From assembly GCF_001426245.1 (NCBI RefSeq), contig NZ_LMCM01000006.1:284865-348864 (forward strand): DNA of 64,000 nt, given 5' to 3'. This DNA is from Phycicoccus sp. Root101 (GTDB taxonomy: Bacteria; Actinomycetota; Actinomycetes; Actinomycetales; Dermatophilaceae). Each line of letters starts with the position of its first letter. The stretch's first letter is position 1. The notes below the pieces were generated by a model. It saw only the letters and a program-made list of their open reading frames with translations. It had not been told where the DNA came from and did not search any database. A program made the position numbers and the translations under genes. Positions 50,277-60,324 of this stretch are shown one piece after another.

Positions 50277-50313
50277 GTCAAGTCCGGCGAGCGTCAAGGG
50301 CGTCAAGGTCAAT
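50277..50313. promoter_or_regulatory. GTCAAG direct repeats upstream of the RES toxin-antitoxin pair
   Basis: GTCAAG occurs at 50277-50282, 50293-50298 and 50302-50307, followed by GTCAAT at 50308-50313. On the minus strand this is a run of TTGAC elements between a possible -10 TAGAGT (50325-50320) and the antitoxin start. It looks like an autoregulatory operator array. Confidence 0.5.
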
Positions 50314-50364
50314 GATGCCACTCTAGGTCGCTGCACCGACAGTCGCCGCCGGCCGGCTGCGCCG

Positions 50365-51111
50365 TCAGGCGCGGCGACGAGCCCGCAGCACCACGTCCTG
50401 CGTATGGTGCGTGCCCCCTCCGCTGAGCGGCACCTCCCGCGGCCTGGACTCGTCGACCTCGACCTCCCAGTCGGCGCCCAGCACCCGCGCCACGTCGCCG
50501 GGGAACACGTAGTCGTCGGGGTCCCACCCGTGCGACCGCGCCTCGTGCATGTCGCCCGGCGAGTGGTGGACCACGAGGAGGGTGCCACCCGGCGCCACGG
50601 CATCGGCCAGGGCGCGCTCGGCGTCACCCCCGGGCGTCCGCTTGAGCACCGGGTACTGCGCCGAGACGAGGTCGAACGACCCTACGGGCAGCGCGGCCTC
50701 GACGAAGCCGTCGTGCACCCACTGCACCTCGACCCCCGCGTCGACCGCGTGCTGCTCAGCTCGCTCGAGGGCCACCGACGACACGTCGAGCCCGGTGACC
50801 TGCCAACCCGCCCGGGCCAGCCACACGGCGTCCGCCCCCTCGCCGCACCCGACGTCCAGCGCGCGGCCAGGCTCGAGGTGGGCCACCTGCGCCACGAGCG
50901 ACCCGTTCGGCTGCCCGCTCCAAATCTGCTCGGACGCGGCGTAGCGCTCGTCCCAGTCGTCGTCGCCCGGCCCCAGCCCGCGGGGCATGCCGTCCGGGTG
51001 GGAGTGCTCCGGTCCGTGAGCCTGGTGGCCCCCCTGAACATGGTGGCCGTGGCCGTGGTCGTGCTCGTCGTCGTGGGCGGTCAGCGGGTCGTGCGCAGCG
51101 GGCGTCGTCAT
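50365..51111 (-). CDS. Class I SAM-dependent methyltransferase with His-rich N-terminus
   Basis: This 248-residue protein has a Rossmann methyltransferase domain: motif I ALDVGCGEGADAVWLARAGW (about residues 83-102), then VTGLDVSSVALERAEQHA and FDLVSAQYPVL. The type resembles tellurite-resistance/thiopurine methyltransferases. The first 45 residues are rich in His and Asp (HDDEHDHGHGHHVQGGHQAH), suggesting metal binding. ATG 51111 is preferred; an upstream frame extension has no start support. It stands alone between the toxin-antitoxin pair and the glutamate-cysteine ligase gene. Confidence 0.85.
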   Translation of the reverse strand: MTTPAAHDPLTAHDDEHDHGHGHHVQGGHQAHGPEHSHPDGMPRGLGPGDDDWDERYAASEQIWSGQPNGSLVAQVAHLEPGRALDVGCGEGADAVWLARAGWQVTGLDVSSVALERAEQHAVDAGVEVQWVHDGFVEAALPVGSFDLVSAQYPVLKRTPGGDAERALADAVAPGGTLLVVHHSPGDMHEARSHGWDPDDYVFPGDVARVLGADWEVEVDESRPREVPLSGGGTHHTQDVVLRARRRA

Positions 51112-51223
51112 GTCCGCAGCGTGCCGCAGCGGCTCAGCGGCGGGCAAGCGATGTTGCCGTTCCCGCAAAGCCGGCCCCACGGCATACCGGCAGGGCGGCC
51201 GGTCACGCAGCGAGGAGTCGACG

Positions 51224-52705
51224 TCAGGGCAGCGGCCAGGTGTGCACCGGCTCGTTGCTGTGCATGTTGGCGACGTAGTGCTCGAGCATCTTCGCGAGGG
51301 CGCTCTGCCGGTCCAGGCCCGACGCCTCGAACCTGGCCACGGCGTCGGTCTGCCAGGTGGCGCCGTTGGTGCTGGTCGTCGCCCGGCCCTCGATCACCGA
51401 CAGGAACCGGTCACGCACCGCCGCCGACACCCCCCAGTCCGCCAGGCCCTCGTGGGCCATCGGCAGCAGGTGGCGCAGCACGAGCTCCTCGGCCCGCACC
51501 TCGCCGAACCCCGGCCAGTACAGGCGGGACTCGATGCCGTCGCGGGCCGCGTTGTGGAAGTTCTGCTCCGCCGCGGCGAAGCTCATCTTGCTCCAGATCG
51601 GCCGGTCGTCGGAGGCGAGCTTGCGGATGACGCCGTAGTAGAAGGCGGCGTTGGCCATGACGTCGACCAGGGTCGGGCCGGCGGGCAGGACGCGGTTCTC
51701 CACCCGCAGGTGCGGGGTGCCCTCGACGATGTCGTAGATGGGGCGGTTCCAACGGTAGACGGTGCCGTTGTGCAGCCGCAGCTCCGACAGCGCCGGGGCC
51801 TCGCCCGCGGCGAGCTTGGCCACGGGGTCCTCGTCGCTGACCTCGGCCAGCAGCGCCGGGAAGTAGCGCACGTTCTCCTCGAACAGGTCGAAGATCGAGG
51901 TGATCCACCGCTCACCGAAGAAGACACGCGGGCGGACGCCCTGGTTCTTCAGCTCGATGCTGCGCGTGTCGGTGGCCTGGCTGAACAGCTCGATGCGCGT
52001 CTCGGCGTGCAGCCGCTGGCCGAAGAAGAAGGGCGAGTTCGCCGCCAGCGCGATCTGCGGGGCCACGAGCGCCTGCGCGGCGTTCCAGTGCGCGGCGAAG
52101 TCCTGGGGGGCGACCTGGAGGTGGAGCTGCACGCTCGTGCAGGCCGACTCCGGGGCGATCGAGTTGCAGTAGGTGGCCACCCGCTCCCCCGTCGGGCCCT
52201 CGATGTCGAGGTAGATGTCCTCGCCACGGGCGTAGAAGATCGAGTCGTTGAGGGCCGTGTAGCGGTTGTTGGCGCTGATCCACTCGCCCTCGAAGTGCTG
52301 CGGCATGATCGTCGGCAGGATGCCCACGGCGACGATGTGGGCACCGCGCTTGTCGGCCGCCGCGCTGGCGGCGTTCAGCGAGGTCCGCATCTCCTCCTCG
52401 AGCTCGATCGCCGAGTCACCCGGCAGCGGGCGGGGCGGGACGTTGAGCTCGATGTTGTACTGCGCCAGCTCGGTCTGGTAACCCGGGTCGGCGATCGCCT
52501 CGAGCACCTCCGCGTTGGCGAACTTGGGTTGGTAGGCGTCGTCGACGAGGTTGAGCTCGATCTCCATGCCGGTCATCGGCCGGTCGAACTCGAAGACGCT
52601 CTGGGCCAGCATGCGTTCGAAGACGTCGAGGTTCTGGCGCACCTTCTCGCGGTACTGCTGACGCTGCTCGCGCGTGTAGCTCTGCGCGGTGACTTCCTCC
52701 CCCAC
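51224..52705 (-). CDS. Glutamate-cysteine ligase family protein (GCS2-like)
   Basis: This 493-residue protein belongs to the actinobacterial carboxylate-amine/glutamate-cysteine ligase family. Conserved segments are MTGMEIELNLVDDAYQPKFANAEVLEA (about residues 44-70), YNIELNVPPRPLPGDS, SANNRYTALNDSIF and AACTSVQLHLQV-like SACTSVQLHLQVAP, followed by SPFFFGQRLHAETRIELF. The family makes gamma-glutamyl peptides; actinobacteria mostly use mycothiol, so the product here is uncertain (glutathione or ergothioneine-type precursor). It diverges from sbcD across 147 bp and has GGAGG before ATG 52705. Confidence 0.85.
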   Translation of the reverse strand: MGEEVTAQSYTREQRQQYREKVRQNLDVFERMLAQSVFEFDRPMTGMEIELNLVDDAYQPKFANAEVLEAIADPGYQTELAQYNIELNVPPRPLPGDSAIELEEEMRTSLNAASAAADKRGAHIVAVGILPTIMPQHFEGEWISANNRYTALNDSIFYARGEDIYLDIEGPTGERVATYCNSIAPESACTSVQLHLQVAPQDFAAHWNAAQALVAPQIALAANSPFFFGQRLHAETRIELFSQATDTRSIELKNQGVRPRVFFGERWITSIFDLFEENVRYFPALLAEVSDEDPVAKLAAGEAPALSELRLHNGTVYRWNRPIYDIVEGTPHLRVENRVLPAGPTLVDVMANAAFYYGVIRKLASDDRPIWSKMSFAAAEQNFHNAARDGIESRLYWPGFGEVRAEELVLRHLLPMAHEGLADWGVSAAVRDRFLSVIEGRATTSTNGATWQTDAVARFEASGLDRQSALAKMLEHYVANMHSNEPVHTWPLP

Positions 52706-52840
52706 GGGGGACCTCCTTGACGGTGCGTCCGGTATGCCGGTGGGCCACCTCGTGTGCGGACCGGCGCCGTGCGGACATGACGCCGTGATGACCTAACCAT
52801 GCGCAGGGCGCGCCTGCCAACGGCTGTCACCGCCCGCTCG

Positions 52841-52846
52841 TAGCCT
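52841..52846 (+). promoter_or_regulatory. Leaderless -10 of sbcDC
   Basis: TAGCCT lies 6 nt before GTG 52853. Confidence 0.55.
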
Positions 52847-52852
52847 GCAGGG

Positions 52853-54031
52853 GTGCGCTTGCTCCACACCTCCGACTGGCACCTGGGACGCTCGTTCCAC
52901 CAGGTGGGGCTGCTCGACGCCCAGGCGCAGTACCTCGACCACCTCGTGGAGACGGTGCGCAGCGAGTCGGTGGACGCGGTGCTCGTCTCCGGAGACGTCT
53001 ACGACCGGGCGATGCCCTCCCCCGACACCGTGCAGCTGCTCAGCGAGACGGTGACCCGCCTCGTCGGCGAGGGGACGGTCGTCGTGCTGTCCAGCGGCAA
53101 CCACGACTCGGCGATCCGGCTCGGGTTCGCCAGCGACCTGCTGGCCAGGACCGGCCTGCACATCCGTTCGTCACTGGACTCCATCGGCACGCCGGTGATG
53201 GTCGGCGACGTGGCCGTCCACCCGCTCCCCTACCTCGAGCCCGTCGTCGCGGCCGGCCCCCTCGGCACCACCGAGCGCACGCACGCGGGGGTCCTGGGGG
53301 CGGCGATGGCCAGGGTCAACGCCGACCGGGTCTCGCGCGGTGGGCGTTCGGTGGTCATGGGCCACGCCTTCGTCAACGGAGGGGCGACGAGCGACTCCGA
53401 GCGCGACATCTCGGTCGGCGGGGTCGGCGCGGTCCACCCACGCACCTTCGCCGGACACGACTACGTCGCCCTCGGGCACCTGCACGGTCGGCAGCAGGTC
53501 AGCGAATCCGTGCGCTACAGCGGGTCGCCGGTGGCCCTGTCCTTCAGCGAGCACCGCCAGACCAAGGGGTCGTGGCTCGTCGACCTCGATGACGCCGGCG
53601 TGCACGTGGAGCCGATCGACGCACCCGTGGCCCGCCCGCTCGCCGTCCTCCGTGGCGACCTCGAGTACCTGCTCGCCGACCCGCGCCACGCCGCGGCCGA
53701 GCGGGCGTGGTGCCAGGTCACCCTGACCGACGCGGTGCGCCCGCCTGCCGCGATGGAACAGCTTCGGCGCCGGTTCCCCCACACGCTGGTGCTGCAGTTC
53801 GACCCGCAGGGAGCGCCGGTGCCGGTGCGTTCCTACGCCCAGCGCGCGACGCAGCAGCAGCCGCTCGACGTCTGCTGCAGCTTCCTCGACCACGTCCGCG
53901 GCGGGCAGGCCCCCACCGTCGCCGAGCGCGAGGTGCTCGCCGCCGCCGTCGAGGCCGTTCGCACGGGACGCGCCGGGCGCGACGACGAGGGCCAGCTGTC
54001 CCCGGCCCGTCGACGGGTGGGCGCGGCATGA
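52853..54031 (+). CDS. sbcD: Exonuclease subunit SbcD (Mre11 family)
   Basis: This 392-residue nuclease subunit is the Mre11-like partner of SbcC in the complex that opens hairpins and trims double-strand ends. Phosphoesterase motifs are LLHTSDWHLGRSF (residues 2-14), VLVSGDVYDRAMPS (about 43), VVLSSGNHDSAIRLGF (about 78), VMGHAFVNGGATSD (about 167) and YVALGHLHGRQQVS (about 204). The nuclease domain is followed by a capping domain that binds SbcC. GTG 52853 has a TAGCCT -10 6 nt upstream. It overlaps sbcC by 4 bp. Confidence 0.96.
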   Translation: MRLLHTSDWHLGRSFHQVGLLDAQAQYLDHLVETVRSESVDAVLVSGDVYDRAMPSPDTVQLLSETVTRLVGEGTVVVLSSGNHDSAIRLGFASDLLARTGLHIRSSLDSIGTPVMVGDVAVHPLPYLEPVVAAGPLGTTERTHAGVLGAAMARVNADRVSRGGRSVVMGHAFVNGGATSDSERDISVGGVGAVHPRTFAGHDYVALGHLHGRQQVSESVRYSGSPVALSFSEHRQTKGSWLVDLDDAGVHVEPIDAPVARPLAVLRGDLEYLLADPRHAAAERAWCQVTLTDAVRPPAAMEQLRRRFPHTLVLQFDPQGAPVPVRSYAQRATQQQPLDVCCSFLDHVRGGQAPTVAEREVLAAAVEAVRTGRAGRDDEGQLSPARRRVGAA

Positions 54032-57000
54032 GGCTGCACCACCTGTCGGTCACGGCATTCGGCCCGTTCGCCGGCAGCGTGGAGGTCGACCTCGACGAGG
54101 TCGCGGCCGGTGGCCTCTTCCTCATCCGCGGGGCCACCGGGGCGGGCAAGACCAGCCTGCTCGACGCCATCGCGTTCGCCCTGTATGCCGACGTGCCCGG
54201 CTCGCGATCGAAGAAGGGCCTGCACAGCGACCACGCCGACCGCGGGGCCGTCCCGCAGGTGACGCTCGAGTTCACCGCGGTCGGACGACGGTTCCGGCTG
54301 GAGCGCTCGCCCGAGTTCTCCCGGCCGAAGTCCCGCGGCACCGGCGAGACGAGAGTCCAGGCCAAGGCCGTCCTGTGGGAGCAACGCGACGGCGGCTGGG
54401 AAGCCCTGAGCACCCGGCACGACGAGATCGCCGACGTCGTCAAGGACGTCCTGGGCATGGGGCTCGAGCAGTTCAACAAGGTGGTCCTGCTCCCCCAGGG
54501 CGACTTCGCCGCCTTCCTGCGGGCCACTCCGGAGGAGCGACGCGGTCTGCTCGAGAAGCTCTTCGACGTGTCCACGTACGCCGGCATCGAGGAGTGGTTC
54601 GCGACGCAGCGCAAGGATTCGGCTGCTGCCGTCGAGGCCCACCACAGCGCCCTGCGCTCCGACCTGGCCGTGCTCGCGGACGTGCTCGCCGATGCTCCGC
54701 CCGGGCTCGTGGCCGAGGCCCTGGGCCACGTCGAGGCCGCCAACCCTGACGTGGACTCCGAGGTGCCCACGGACTGGTCCGCGCTGGCGCTCGACGAGCT
54801 GCCCGCGGCCCTCGACGCCGTGATCACCGCGCTCGGGACGGCCTCCGTCCAGGCCCTGGCAGCCGTCGACACCGCCCGGTCCGCCGACACCCTGGCCGCC
54901 AACGCCTTGCACGGCGCACGCGAGGTCAGTGCCCGCCGGGACCGTGGACGCCAGGCCGCCCAGGCCGTGGAGCGGCTCACCGCCCAGCAGCCGGCCGTCG
55001 ACTCCGCGGCGCTGCGGGTCGATGCGGCGCTCCGGGCGCGCTCGGTGTCCGGGGACCTCGCGGCCCTCACCCGCGCCCAGGACACCGTCGCCCGAGCCGA
55101 GGAGCGGCTGGCCGTCACCACCCCCGCAGCCAGTGCCCTCGGGGTGACCGGCGACACCCTCGCGGAGGCCGCGGACCGAGTCACCGCCGCCACCTCGACC
55201 CTCGACGACGCCGAACGCCACGGCCGCTCCTGGCGGGAGCGGACACAGCAGCACACGACCCTCCTCGCGCAGACCCGTCAGGCCGAGGTCGCCCGCGACC
55301 AGCTGGAGGCTCGGGTGGTCGCACGGCGGGACGCCGCCCTGGCGGCCCAGCGCCAGCTCGCCGAGTCCACCCAGGCGGCGGGAGCGGTCGATGCGGCGGC
55401 TGCGCTCGTCAAGGACCTCGGCGTCCTGCACCGCACCCGGATGGCCCTGGACGCCGGTCGGGCCGACCTGGTCACGGCCCGAGCCACCTGCGACGGACAC
55501 CGGACCACCGCGCAGGACCTGCGCGACACCTATCAGGACCTGCGCCAGGCCCGCCTCGACGGGATGGCGGCCGAGCTCGCCGCCCGGCTCGACGAGGGAC
55601 AGCCGTGCCCGGTGTGTGGGTCCGCGGAGCATCCGACGCCTGCCACCGGCGAGGGTGCGGTGTCGGCGGACGACGTCGAGGCAGCCGAGCAGGCCTGGCA
55701 GCTGGCGGCAGCACGGCTCTCCGAGGCGCAGGCCGTGGTGGCGTCGATCGAGTCGGCACTCACCGAGCGCCAGAGCCAGCTCGGCGACGAGGACCGCGAC
55801 GCCGCCGCCCTGGCGGAGGCGGTCGAGCAGGCCAGGGCCGAGCACGCCGCCGTGGTCCGGCGGGCCGCCGCGCTCGACCGGGCCAAGGCCCTCGTGGAGT
55901 CGACCGAAGTCGAGATCGCGACGTTGGCCGAGCAGGCCGCAGACCTGCGCGACGGGCTGACCGCCGCGCTCACGACCTTGTCCGCGCTCGAGAGCGACCT
56001 GGCCGCCGACGCCCTGGCGGTTCGTCACGCGGTCACGCGGCACGCTGCCGCCTGCCCGTGCACCGCCGGTCCCGGACCGGCTCAGCCTGACCCTGCAGCG
56101 CCTGACCCTGCAGCGCCGGACACCGCGGTGCCGGACACCGTGCTCGAAGGCGTCGAGGACCTCCTGGCCACCCTCGCCCCACTGCGGCGGCGTCACGATG
56201 CCGCGGCACGGGCGCTCGCCGACCACGCCGACGCCACCCTGGTCCTGGCGAGCTCGCGGGCAGCGGCGGCCACCGTCGTGGAGGCCACGACGGTGGCCCT
56301 GGCCGAGTCCGGGTTCACCGCTGCCGACGAGGCGCGGGCCTCGGCCCTGCCCGCGGACGACATCGCCTCCCTCCAGTCGCGGATCGCGGCCCACAGCCAG
56401 TCCCTGGTCCAGGCGACCACGGTGCTGGACGACCCCGACGTCGCCGCAGCCCTCGCCGGCGACGCCCCCGATCTCGAGTCCCTGGGCACCGCGGCGGAGC
56501 TGGCACGCCAGGCCTACACGGCGGCCCTGGGCACCGACACGCTGGTGCGGCGCACGCTGGCAGGCGTCGAGCGCGTCCGCTCGAACGTCGCCGAACGCGG
56601 CCTGGCGCTGACCGAGGCTGCGTCCCGGCACGAGGTGCTGCGCGAGGTCGCCGACGCCGTCGCCGGCACCTCGACGTCCAACTCGCTGCGGATGCGGCTG
56701 TCGGCCTTCGTGCTCGCTGCGCGACTGGAGAAGGTCGCCGCGCTGGCCAACGAGCGGCTCGCGACCATGGGCGAGGGTCGCTACCAGCTGCGCCACACCG
56801 ACGGTCTCGCCGCCCGCGGTGCCCGCAGCGGCCTCGGCCTCGAGGTGCTCGACCTCTGGACCGGTCAGGCTCGCGACACCAGCTCGTTGTCCGGGGGCGA
56901 GTCGTTCATGGCGTCGCTGGCGCTGGCCCTCGGGCTCGCCGATGCGGTGCGGGAGGAGTCCGGGGGCTTCGACCTGCAGACGCTGTTCGTCGACGAGGGA

Positions 57001-57201
57001 TTCGGCACGCTCGACGACGCGAGCCTCGAGCAGGTGATGGCCGTGCTCGACGACCTGCGGGAGGGCGGACGCGCCGTGGGCGTCGTCAGCCACGTCGCCG
57101 AGCTGCGCACCCGCATCTCGAGCCAGGTCGTCGTCATCAAGACCGAGCGCGGCTCGACCGTGCGCACCGGCGTCGCCAACGACGCGGCCCCCGCCGCCTG
57201 A
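54028..57201 (+). CDS. sbcC: SMC-like exonuclease subunit SbcC (Rad50 family)
   Basis: This 1057-residue ATPase has an N-terminal P-loop LIRGATGAGKTSLLDAIAFA (about residues 32-51), long coiled coils and a zinc hook GQPCPVCGSAEHP (about residue 525). After the second coil come the C-terminal signature LSSLSGGESFMASLALALGL (about 952) and Walker B LFVDEGFGTLDD. A second cysteine pair ACPCTAGP and a Pro/Ala/Asp repeat lie in the returning coil (near 56057-56145). ATG 54028 overlaps the sbcD stop (ATGA). It converges with gcvP across 125 bp. Confidence 0.96.
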   Translation: MRLHHLSVTAFGPFAGSVEVDLDEVAAGGLFLIRGATGAGKTSLLDAIAFALYADVPGSRSKKGLHSDHADRGAVPQVTLEFTAVGRRFRLERSPEFSRPKSRGTGETRVQAKAVLWEQRDGGWEALSTRHDEIADVVKDVLGMGLEQFNKVVLLPQGDFAAFLRATPEERRGLLEKLFDVSTYAGIEEWFATQRKDSAAAVEAHHSALRSDLAVLADVLADAPPGLVAEALGHVEAANPDVDSEVPTDWSALALDELPAALDAVITALGTASVQALAAVDTARSADTLAANALHGAREVSARRDRGRQAAQAVERLTAQQPAVDSAALRVDAALRARSVSGDLAALTRAQDTVARAEERLAVTTPAASALGVTGDTLAEAADRVTAATSTLDDAERHGRSWRERTQQHTTLLAQTRQAEVARDQLEARVVARRDAALAAQRQLAESTQAAGAVDAAAALVKDLGVLHRTRMALDAGRADLVTARATCDGHRTTAQDLRDTYQDLRQARLDGMAAELAARLDEGQPCPVCGSAEHPTPATGEGAVSADDVEAAEQAWQLAAARLSEAQAVVASIESALTERQSQLGDEDRDAAALAEAVEQARAEHAAVVRRAAALDRAKALVESTEVEIATLAEQAADLRDGLTAALTTLSALESDLAADALAVRHAVTRHAAACPCTAGPGPAQPDPAAPDPAAPDTAVPDTVLEGVEDLLATLAPLRRRHDAAARALADHADATLVLASSRAAAATVVEATTVALAESGFTAADEARASALPADDIASLQSRIAAHSQSLVQATTVLDDPDVAAALAGDAPDLESLGTAAELARQAYTAALGTDTLVRRTLAGVERVRSNVAERGLALTEAASRHEVLREVADAVAGTSTSNSLRMRLSAFVLAARLEKVAALANERLATMGEGRYQLRHTDGLAARGARSGLGLEVLDLWTGQARDTSSLSGGESFMASLALALGLADAVREESGGFDLQTLFVDEGFGTLDDASLEQVMAVLDDLREGGRAVGVVSHVAELRTRISSQVVVIKTERGSTVRTGVANDAAPAA
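56084..56143 (+). repeat. 15-bp tandem repeat within sbcC
   Basis: About four 15-nt units encode variants of Pro-Asp-Pro-Ala-Ala; the first two are identical in GCCTGACCCTGCAGC. They insert a proline-rich break into the coiled coil of SbcC. Confidence 0.6.
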
Positions 57202-57247
57202 GCCGTCCGCGGGGCCGTCCCGTCCCGTGGCGTCGGCCTGCGCCGAC

Positions 57248-57295
57248 TCGTCCTGCAGCCGGGTCGTCCTGCAGCCGCGTCGTCCTGCGGTGCGC
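57248..57295. repeat. Three 16-nt direct repeats after sbcC
   Basis: TCGTCCTGCAGCCGGG (57248-57263), the near copy at 57264-57279, and a diverged third at 57280-57295 that runs into the terminator hairpin. Function unknown; possibly slippage. Confidence 0.6.
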
Positions 57296-57319
57296 GCGGT
57301 TGTCCTCGCGCACCGCAGG
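57284..57319. terminator. Terminator between convergent sbcC and gcvP
   Basis: CCTGCGGTGCGCG (57284-57296) and its exact complement (57307-57319) form a 13-bp stem with a 10-nt loop, 7 nt before the gcvP stop on the other strand. Confidence 0.75.
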
Positions 57320-57326
57320 GCGCCGG

Positions 57327-60269
57327 TCAGCTCTCGAACGCCTCGGGCGGCGGGCAGCTGCAGACGAGGTTGCGGTCGCCGTAGGCGCCGTCGATGCGGG
57401 CCACCGGCGGCCAGTACTTGTCGGGCGCGTGGACTCCCACCGGGAAGGCTGCGTCGGACCGCTCGTACGGGTACTCCCACTTGCCGGCGAGTGCCTTGGC
57501 GGTGTGCGGGGCGTTGCGCAGCATGCTGTCGACGACAGCCACCTCTCCGGCCTCCACCGCGGCGATCTCGTGACGGATCGCGATCATCGCGTCGCAGAAC
57601 CGGTCGATCTCGCCACGGTCCTCGCTCTCGGTCGGCTCGACCATCAGCGTCCCGGCGACCGGGAACGACATGGTGGGCGCGTGGAACCCGTAGTCGATGA
57701 GCCGCTTGGCCACGTCGTCGACGGTGACGCCGCTGCGCTTGGTGAGGTCCCGCAGGTCGAGGATGCACTCGTGGGCCACGATGCCGTCGTGACCGGAGTA
57801 GAGCACCGGGTAGTGCTCGCGCAGCCGGGTCGCGATGTAGTTGGCGTTGAGGATCGCCACCTGGGTCGCGCGGGTCAGGCCGGCACCACCCATGAGGCGG
57901 ACGTACGCCCACGAGATCGGCAGGATGCTCGCCGAACCGAACGGTGCCGCCGAGATCGGGCCGACCCCCGTCGCCGGACCGGCCTCGGCCGAGAGCGGGT
58001 GGTTGGGCAGGTGCGGCGCGAGGTGCGCGCGCACCGCCACCGGACCGACGCCCGGGCCGCCACCACCGTGGGGGATGCAGAACGTCTTGTGCAGGTTGAG
58101 GTGCGAGACGTCCGCCCCGAACTTGCCCGGTCGGGCGAGGCCGACGAGGGCGTTGAGGTTCGCCCCGTCGACGTACACCTGACCACCGGCGTCATGGACC
58201 AGGCCGCACAGCTCGGTGATGGTGTCCTCGAAGACGCCGTGCGTCGACGGGTAGGTCACCATGATGGCCGCGAGGTCGTCCCGGTGCTGGTCGACCTTGG
58301 CGCGCAGGTCGTCCATGTCGACGTCGCCGCCGGGGGCGGTCTTCACGACGACGACCTTCATGCCGGCCATGACGGCGCTGGCGGCGTTGGTGCCGTGGGC
58401 GCTGGCCGGGATGAGGCAGATCCGGCGCTGCGACTGGCCGTTGGCCTCGTGGTACGCGTGGATCGCAAGGAGCCCGGCGAACTCACCCTGCGAGCCGGCG
58501 TTCGGCTGGAGCGACACCGCGTCATACCCGGTGATCTCGCACAACCACGCCGAGAGGTCGCTGATGAGCGAGCGGATGCCCTCGGTCTGGTGGGCCGGGG
58601 CGAACGGGTGCAGGTGCGCGAACTCCGGCCAGGTCACCGCCACCATCTCGGTCGTCGCGTTGAGCTTCATGGTGCAGGAGCCCAGCGGGATCATGCCGCG
58701 GTCGAGGGCGAAGTCGCGGTCGGACAGGCGCCGCAGGTAGCGCAGCATGGAGGTCTCGCTGCGGTGGCTGTGGAACACCGGGTGCGTGAGGTACTCACTG
58801 GTGCGCACGAGCTCGGTCGGCCACCGGACGCCGTCGAGCGGGACCGACGTGGTGCCGGTGGCGCCGAACGCCGACCACACCGCGTCGAGGTTGCGCAGGT
58901 CCGTGGTCTCGTCGACGCTGACCGACACGCGGTCCGCGTCGACGCGCCACACGTTGACGCCGCGGTGGGCCGCCTCACTGACGACCTCGTCGGCGCGCCC
59001 CGGGACCGAGACGGTCACCGTGTCGAAGTAATGGGTCGTGAGGACCTCCACCCCGCTCGCCTGCAGGCCCTCGACGAGTGCGCGGGCGTGGCCGTGGACG
59101 CGCTTGGCGATCGCCGTGAGGCCGTCGGGTCCGTGGTAGACGGCATACATCGAGGCCATCACGGCCAGCAGCACCTGGGCGGTGCAGATGTTGGAGGTCG
59201 CCTTCTCGCGACGGATGTGCTGCTCACGGGTCTGGAGCGCGAGCCGGTATGCCGGGGCCCCCTCCGTGTCGACGCTCACGCCGACGAGGCGGCCGGGCAG
59301 CGACCGCTCGAGGCCGGCGCGGACGCTCATGTAGCCGGCGTGGGGGCCGCCGAAGCCCATCGGCACCCCGAAGCGCTGGGTCGTGCCCACCGCCACGTCG
59401 GCGCCCCACTCCGCCGGCGCCGTGGCCAGGGTGAGCGCGAGCAGGTCCGCGGCGGCCGTCACGAGCGCGCCGGCCTCATGGGCAGCCGCCGTGAGGGCGC
59501 TCCAGTCGCGGACCTCACCGTCGGCGCCGGGGTACTGCACCATCACGCCGAACACGGGGGCCCCGCCGGCGGCGGCCGTCAGGGCCTCCACCGAGGCGAC
59601 CTCGTCCAGGTCGGCCTCCACGACACCGATGCCGAGGGGCAGCGCCCGGGTCCGCATGACGGCCAGGGTCTGCGGGAAGAGGTGACGGTCGACGACGAGG
59701 ACGGCGTCGGCGCCGGCCTTGCTCGAGCGCCGCATCAGCGTCATCGCCTCGGCAGCGGCCGTGCTCTCGTCGAGCAGGGACGCACCGGACGTGGAGAGAC
59801 CGGTGAGGTCGCTGACCACGGTCTGGAAGTTGATGAGGGCCTCGAGGCGGCCCTGCGAGATCTCCGGCTGGTACGGCGTGTAGGCGGTGTACCAGGCCGG
59901 GTTCTCGAGCACGTTGCGCTGGATCACGGCCGGGGTGATGGTGCCGTAGTAACCCAGGCCGATCATCGACGTCATCACGTGGTTGCGCCGGGCGAGGCCG
60001 CGCAGCTCCTCGACGACGGCGGACTCCGAGGGGCTGGGCTCGACCCGCAAGGGGGTGTCGTTGCGGATCGCGCCGGGCAGGGCCGCGTCCACCAGGGACT
60101 CGAGGCTGTCGTGGCCGACGGCGGCGAGCATCGCGGAGACGTCGTCCCCCGACGGGCCGATGTGGCGGCCGACGAACTCGGGCAGGCGGGTGGTCGGCTG
60201 CTCGGCGGTGGCGTCGGCACCGGCTCCGGTCGAGGCGTCGGCGGGCGTGCTGGTCTGCTGGGCGGACAT
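57327..60269 (-). CDS. gcvP: Glycine dehydrogenase (aminomethyl-transferring), GcvP
   Basis: This 980-residue homodimeric P protein of the glycine cleavage system decarboxylates glycine and passes the aminomethyl group to lipoyl-GcvH. It has both PLP-fold halves in one chain: [17 protein letters not shown] and [18 protein letters not shown] at the start, [13 protein letters not shown] in the first half, and the PLP-lysine stretch [18 protein letters not shown] in the second. ATG 60269 follows AGGAG by 4 nt. A glycine riboswitch precedes it. No gcvT is in the window, and gcvH is 3 kb away on the same strand. Confidence 0.97.
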   Translation of the reverse strand: MSAQQTSTPADASTGAGADATAEQPTTRLPEFVGRHIGPSGDDVSAMLAAVGHDSLESLVDAALPGAIRNDTPLRVEPSPSESAVVEELRGLARRNHVMTSMIGLGYYGTITPAVIQRNVLENPAWYTAYTPYQPEISQGRLEALINFQTVVSDLTGLSTSGASLLDESTAAAEAMTLMRRSSKAGADAVLVVDRHLFPQTLAVMRTRALPLGIGVVEADLDEVASVEALTAAAGGAPVFGVMVQYPGADGEVRDWSALTAAAHEAGALVTAAADLLALTLATAPAEWGADVAVGTTQRFGVPMGFGGPHAGYMSVRAGLERSLPGRLVGVSVDTEGAPAYRLALQTREQHIRREKATSNICTAQVLLAVMASMYAVYHGPDGLTAIAKRVHGHARALVEGLQASGVEVLTTHYFDTVTVSVPGRADEVVSEAAHRGVNVWRVDADRVSVSVDETTDLRNLDAVWSAFGATGTTSVPLDGVRWPTELVRTSEYLTHPVFHSHRSETSMLRYLRRLSDRDFALDRGMIPLGSCTMKLNATTEMVAVTWPEFAHLHPFAPAHQTEGIRSLISDLSAWLCEITGYDAVSLQPNAGSQGEFAGLLAIHAYHEANGQSQRRICLIPASAHGTNAASAVMAGMKVVVVKTAPGGDVDMDDLRAKVDQHRDDLAAIMVTYPSTHGVFEDTITELCGLVHDAGGQVYVDGANLNALVGLARPGKFGADVSHLNLHKTFCIPHGGGGPGVGPVAVRAHLAPHLPNHPLSAEAGPATGVGPISAAPFGSASILPISWAYVRLMGGAGLTRATQVAILNANYIATRLREHYPVLYSGHDGIVAHECILDLRDLTKRSGVTVDDVAKRLIDYGFHAPTMSFPVAGTLMVEPTESEDRGEIDRFCDAMIAIRHEIAAVEAGEVAVVDSMLRNAPHTAKALAGKWEYPYERSDAAFPVGVHAPDKYWPPVARIDGAYGDRNLVCSCPPPEAFES

Positions 60270-60324
60270 GAGGCTCCTGAACGTCGGACTGCTCGGATCG
60301 CCTCCCCATCTGTCACGGGTTCGC

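Noticed and set aside
53833-57912. Very long open frame (1359 codons) on the minus strand, antisense to sbcC
   Set aside because: High G+C content leaves antisense frames open; its translation is Gly/Arg/Val-rich with no domain, while sbcDC on the other strand has complete motifs.
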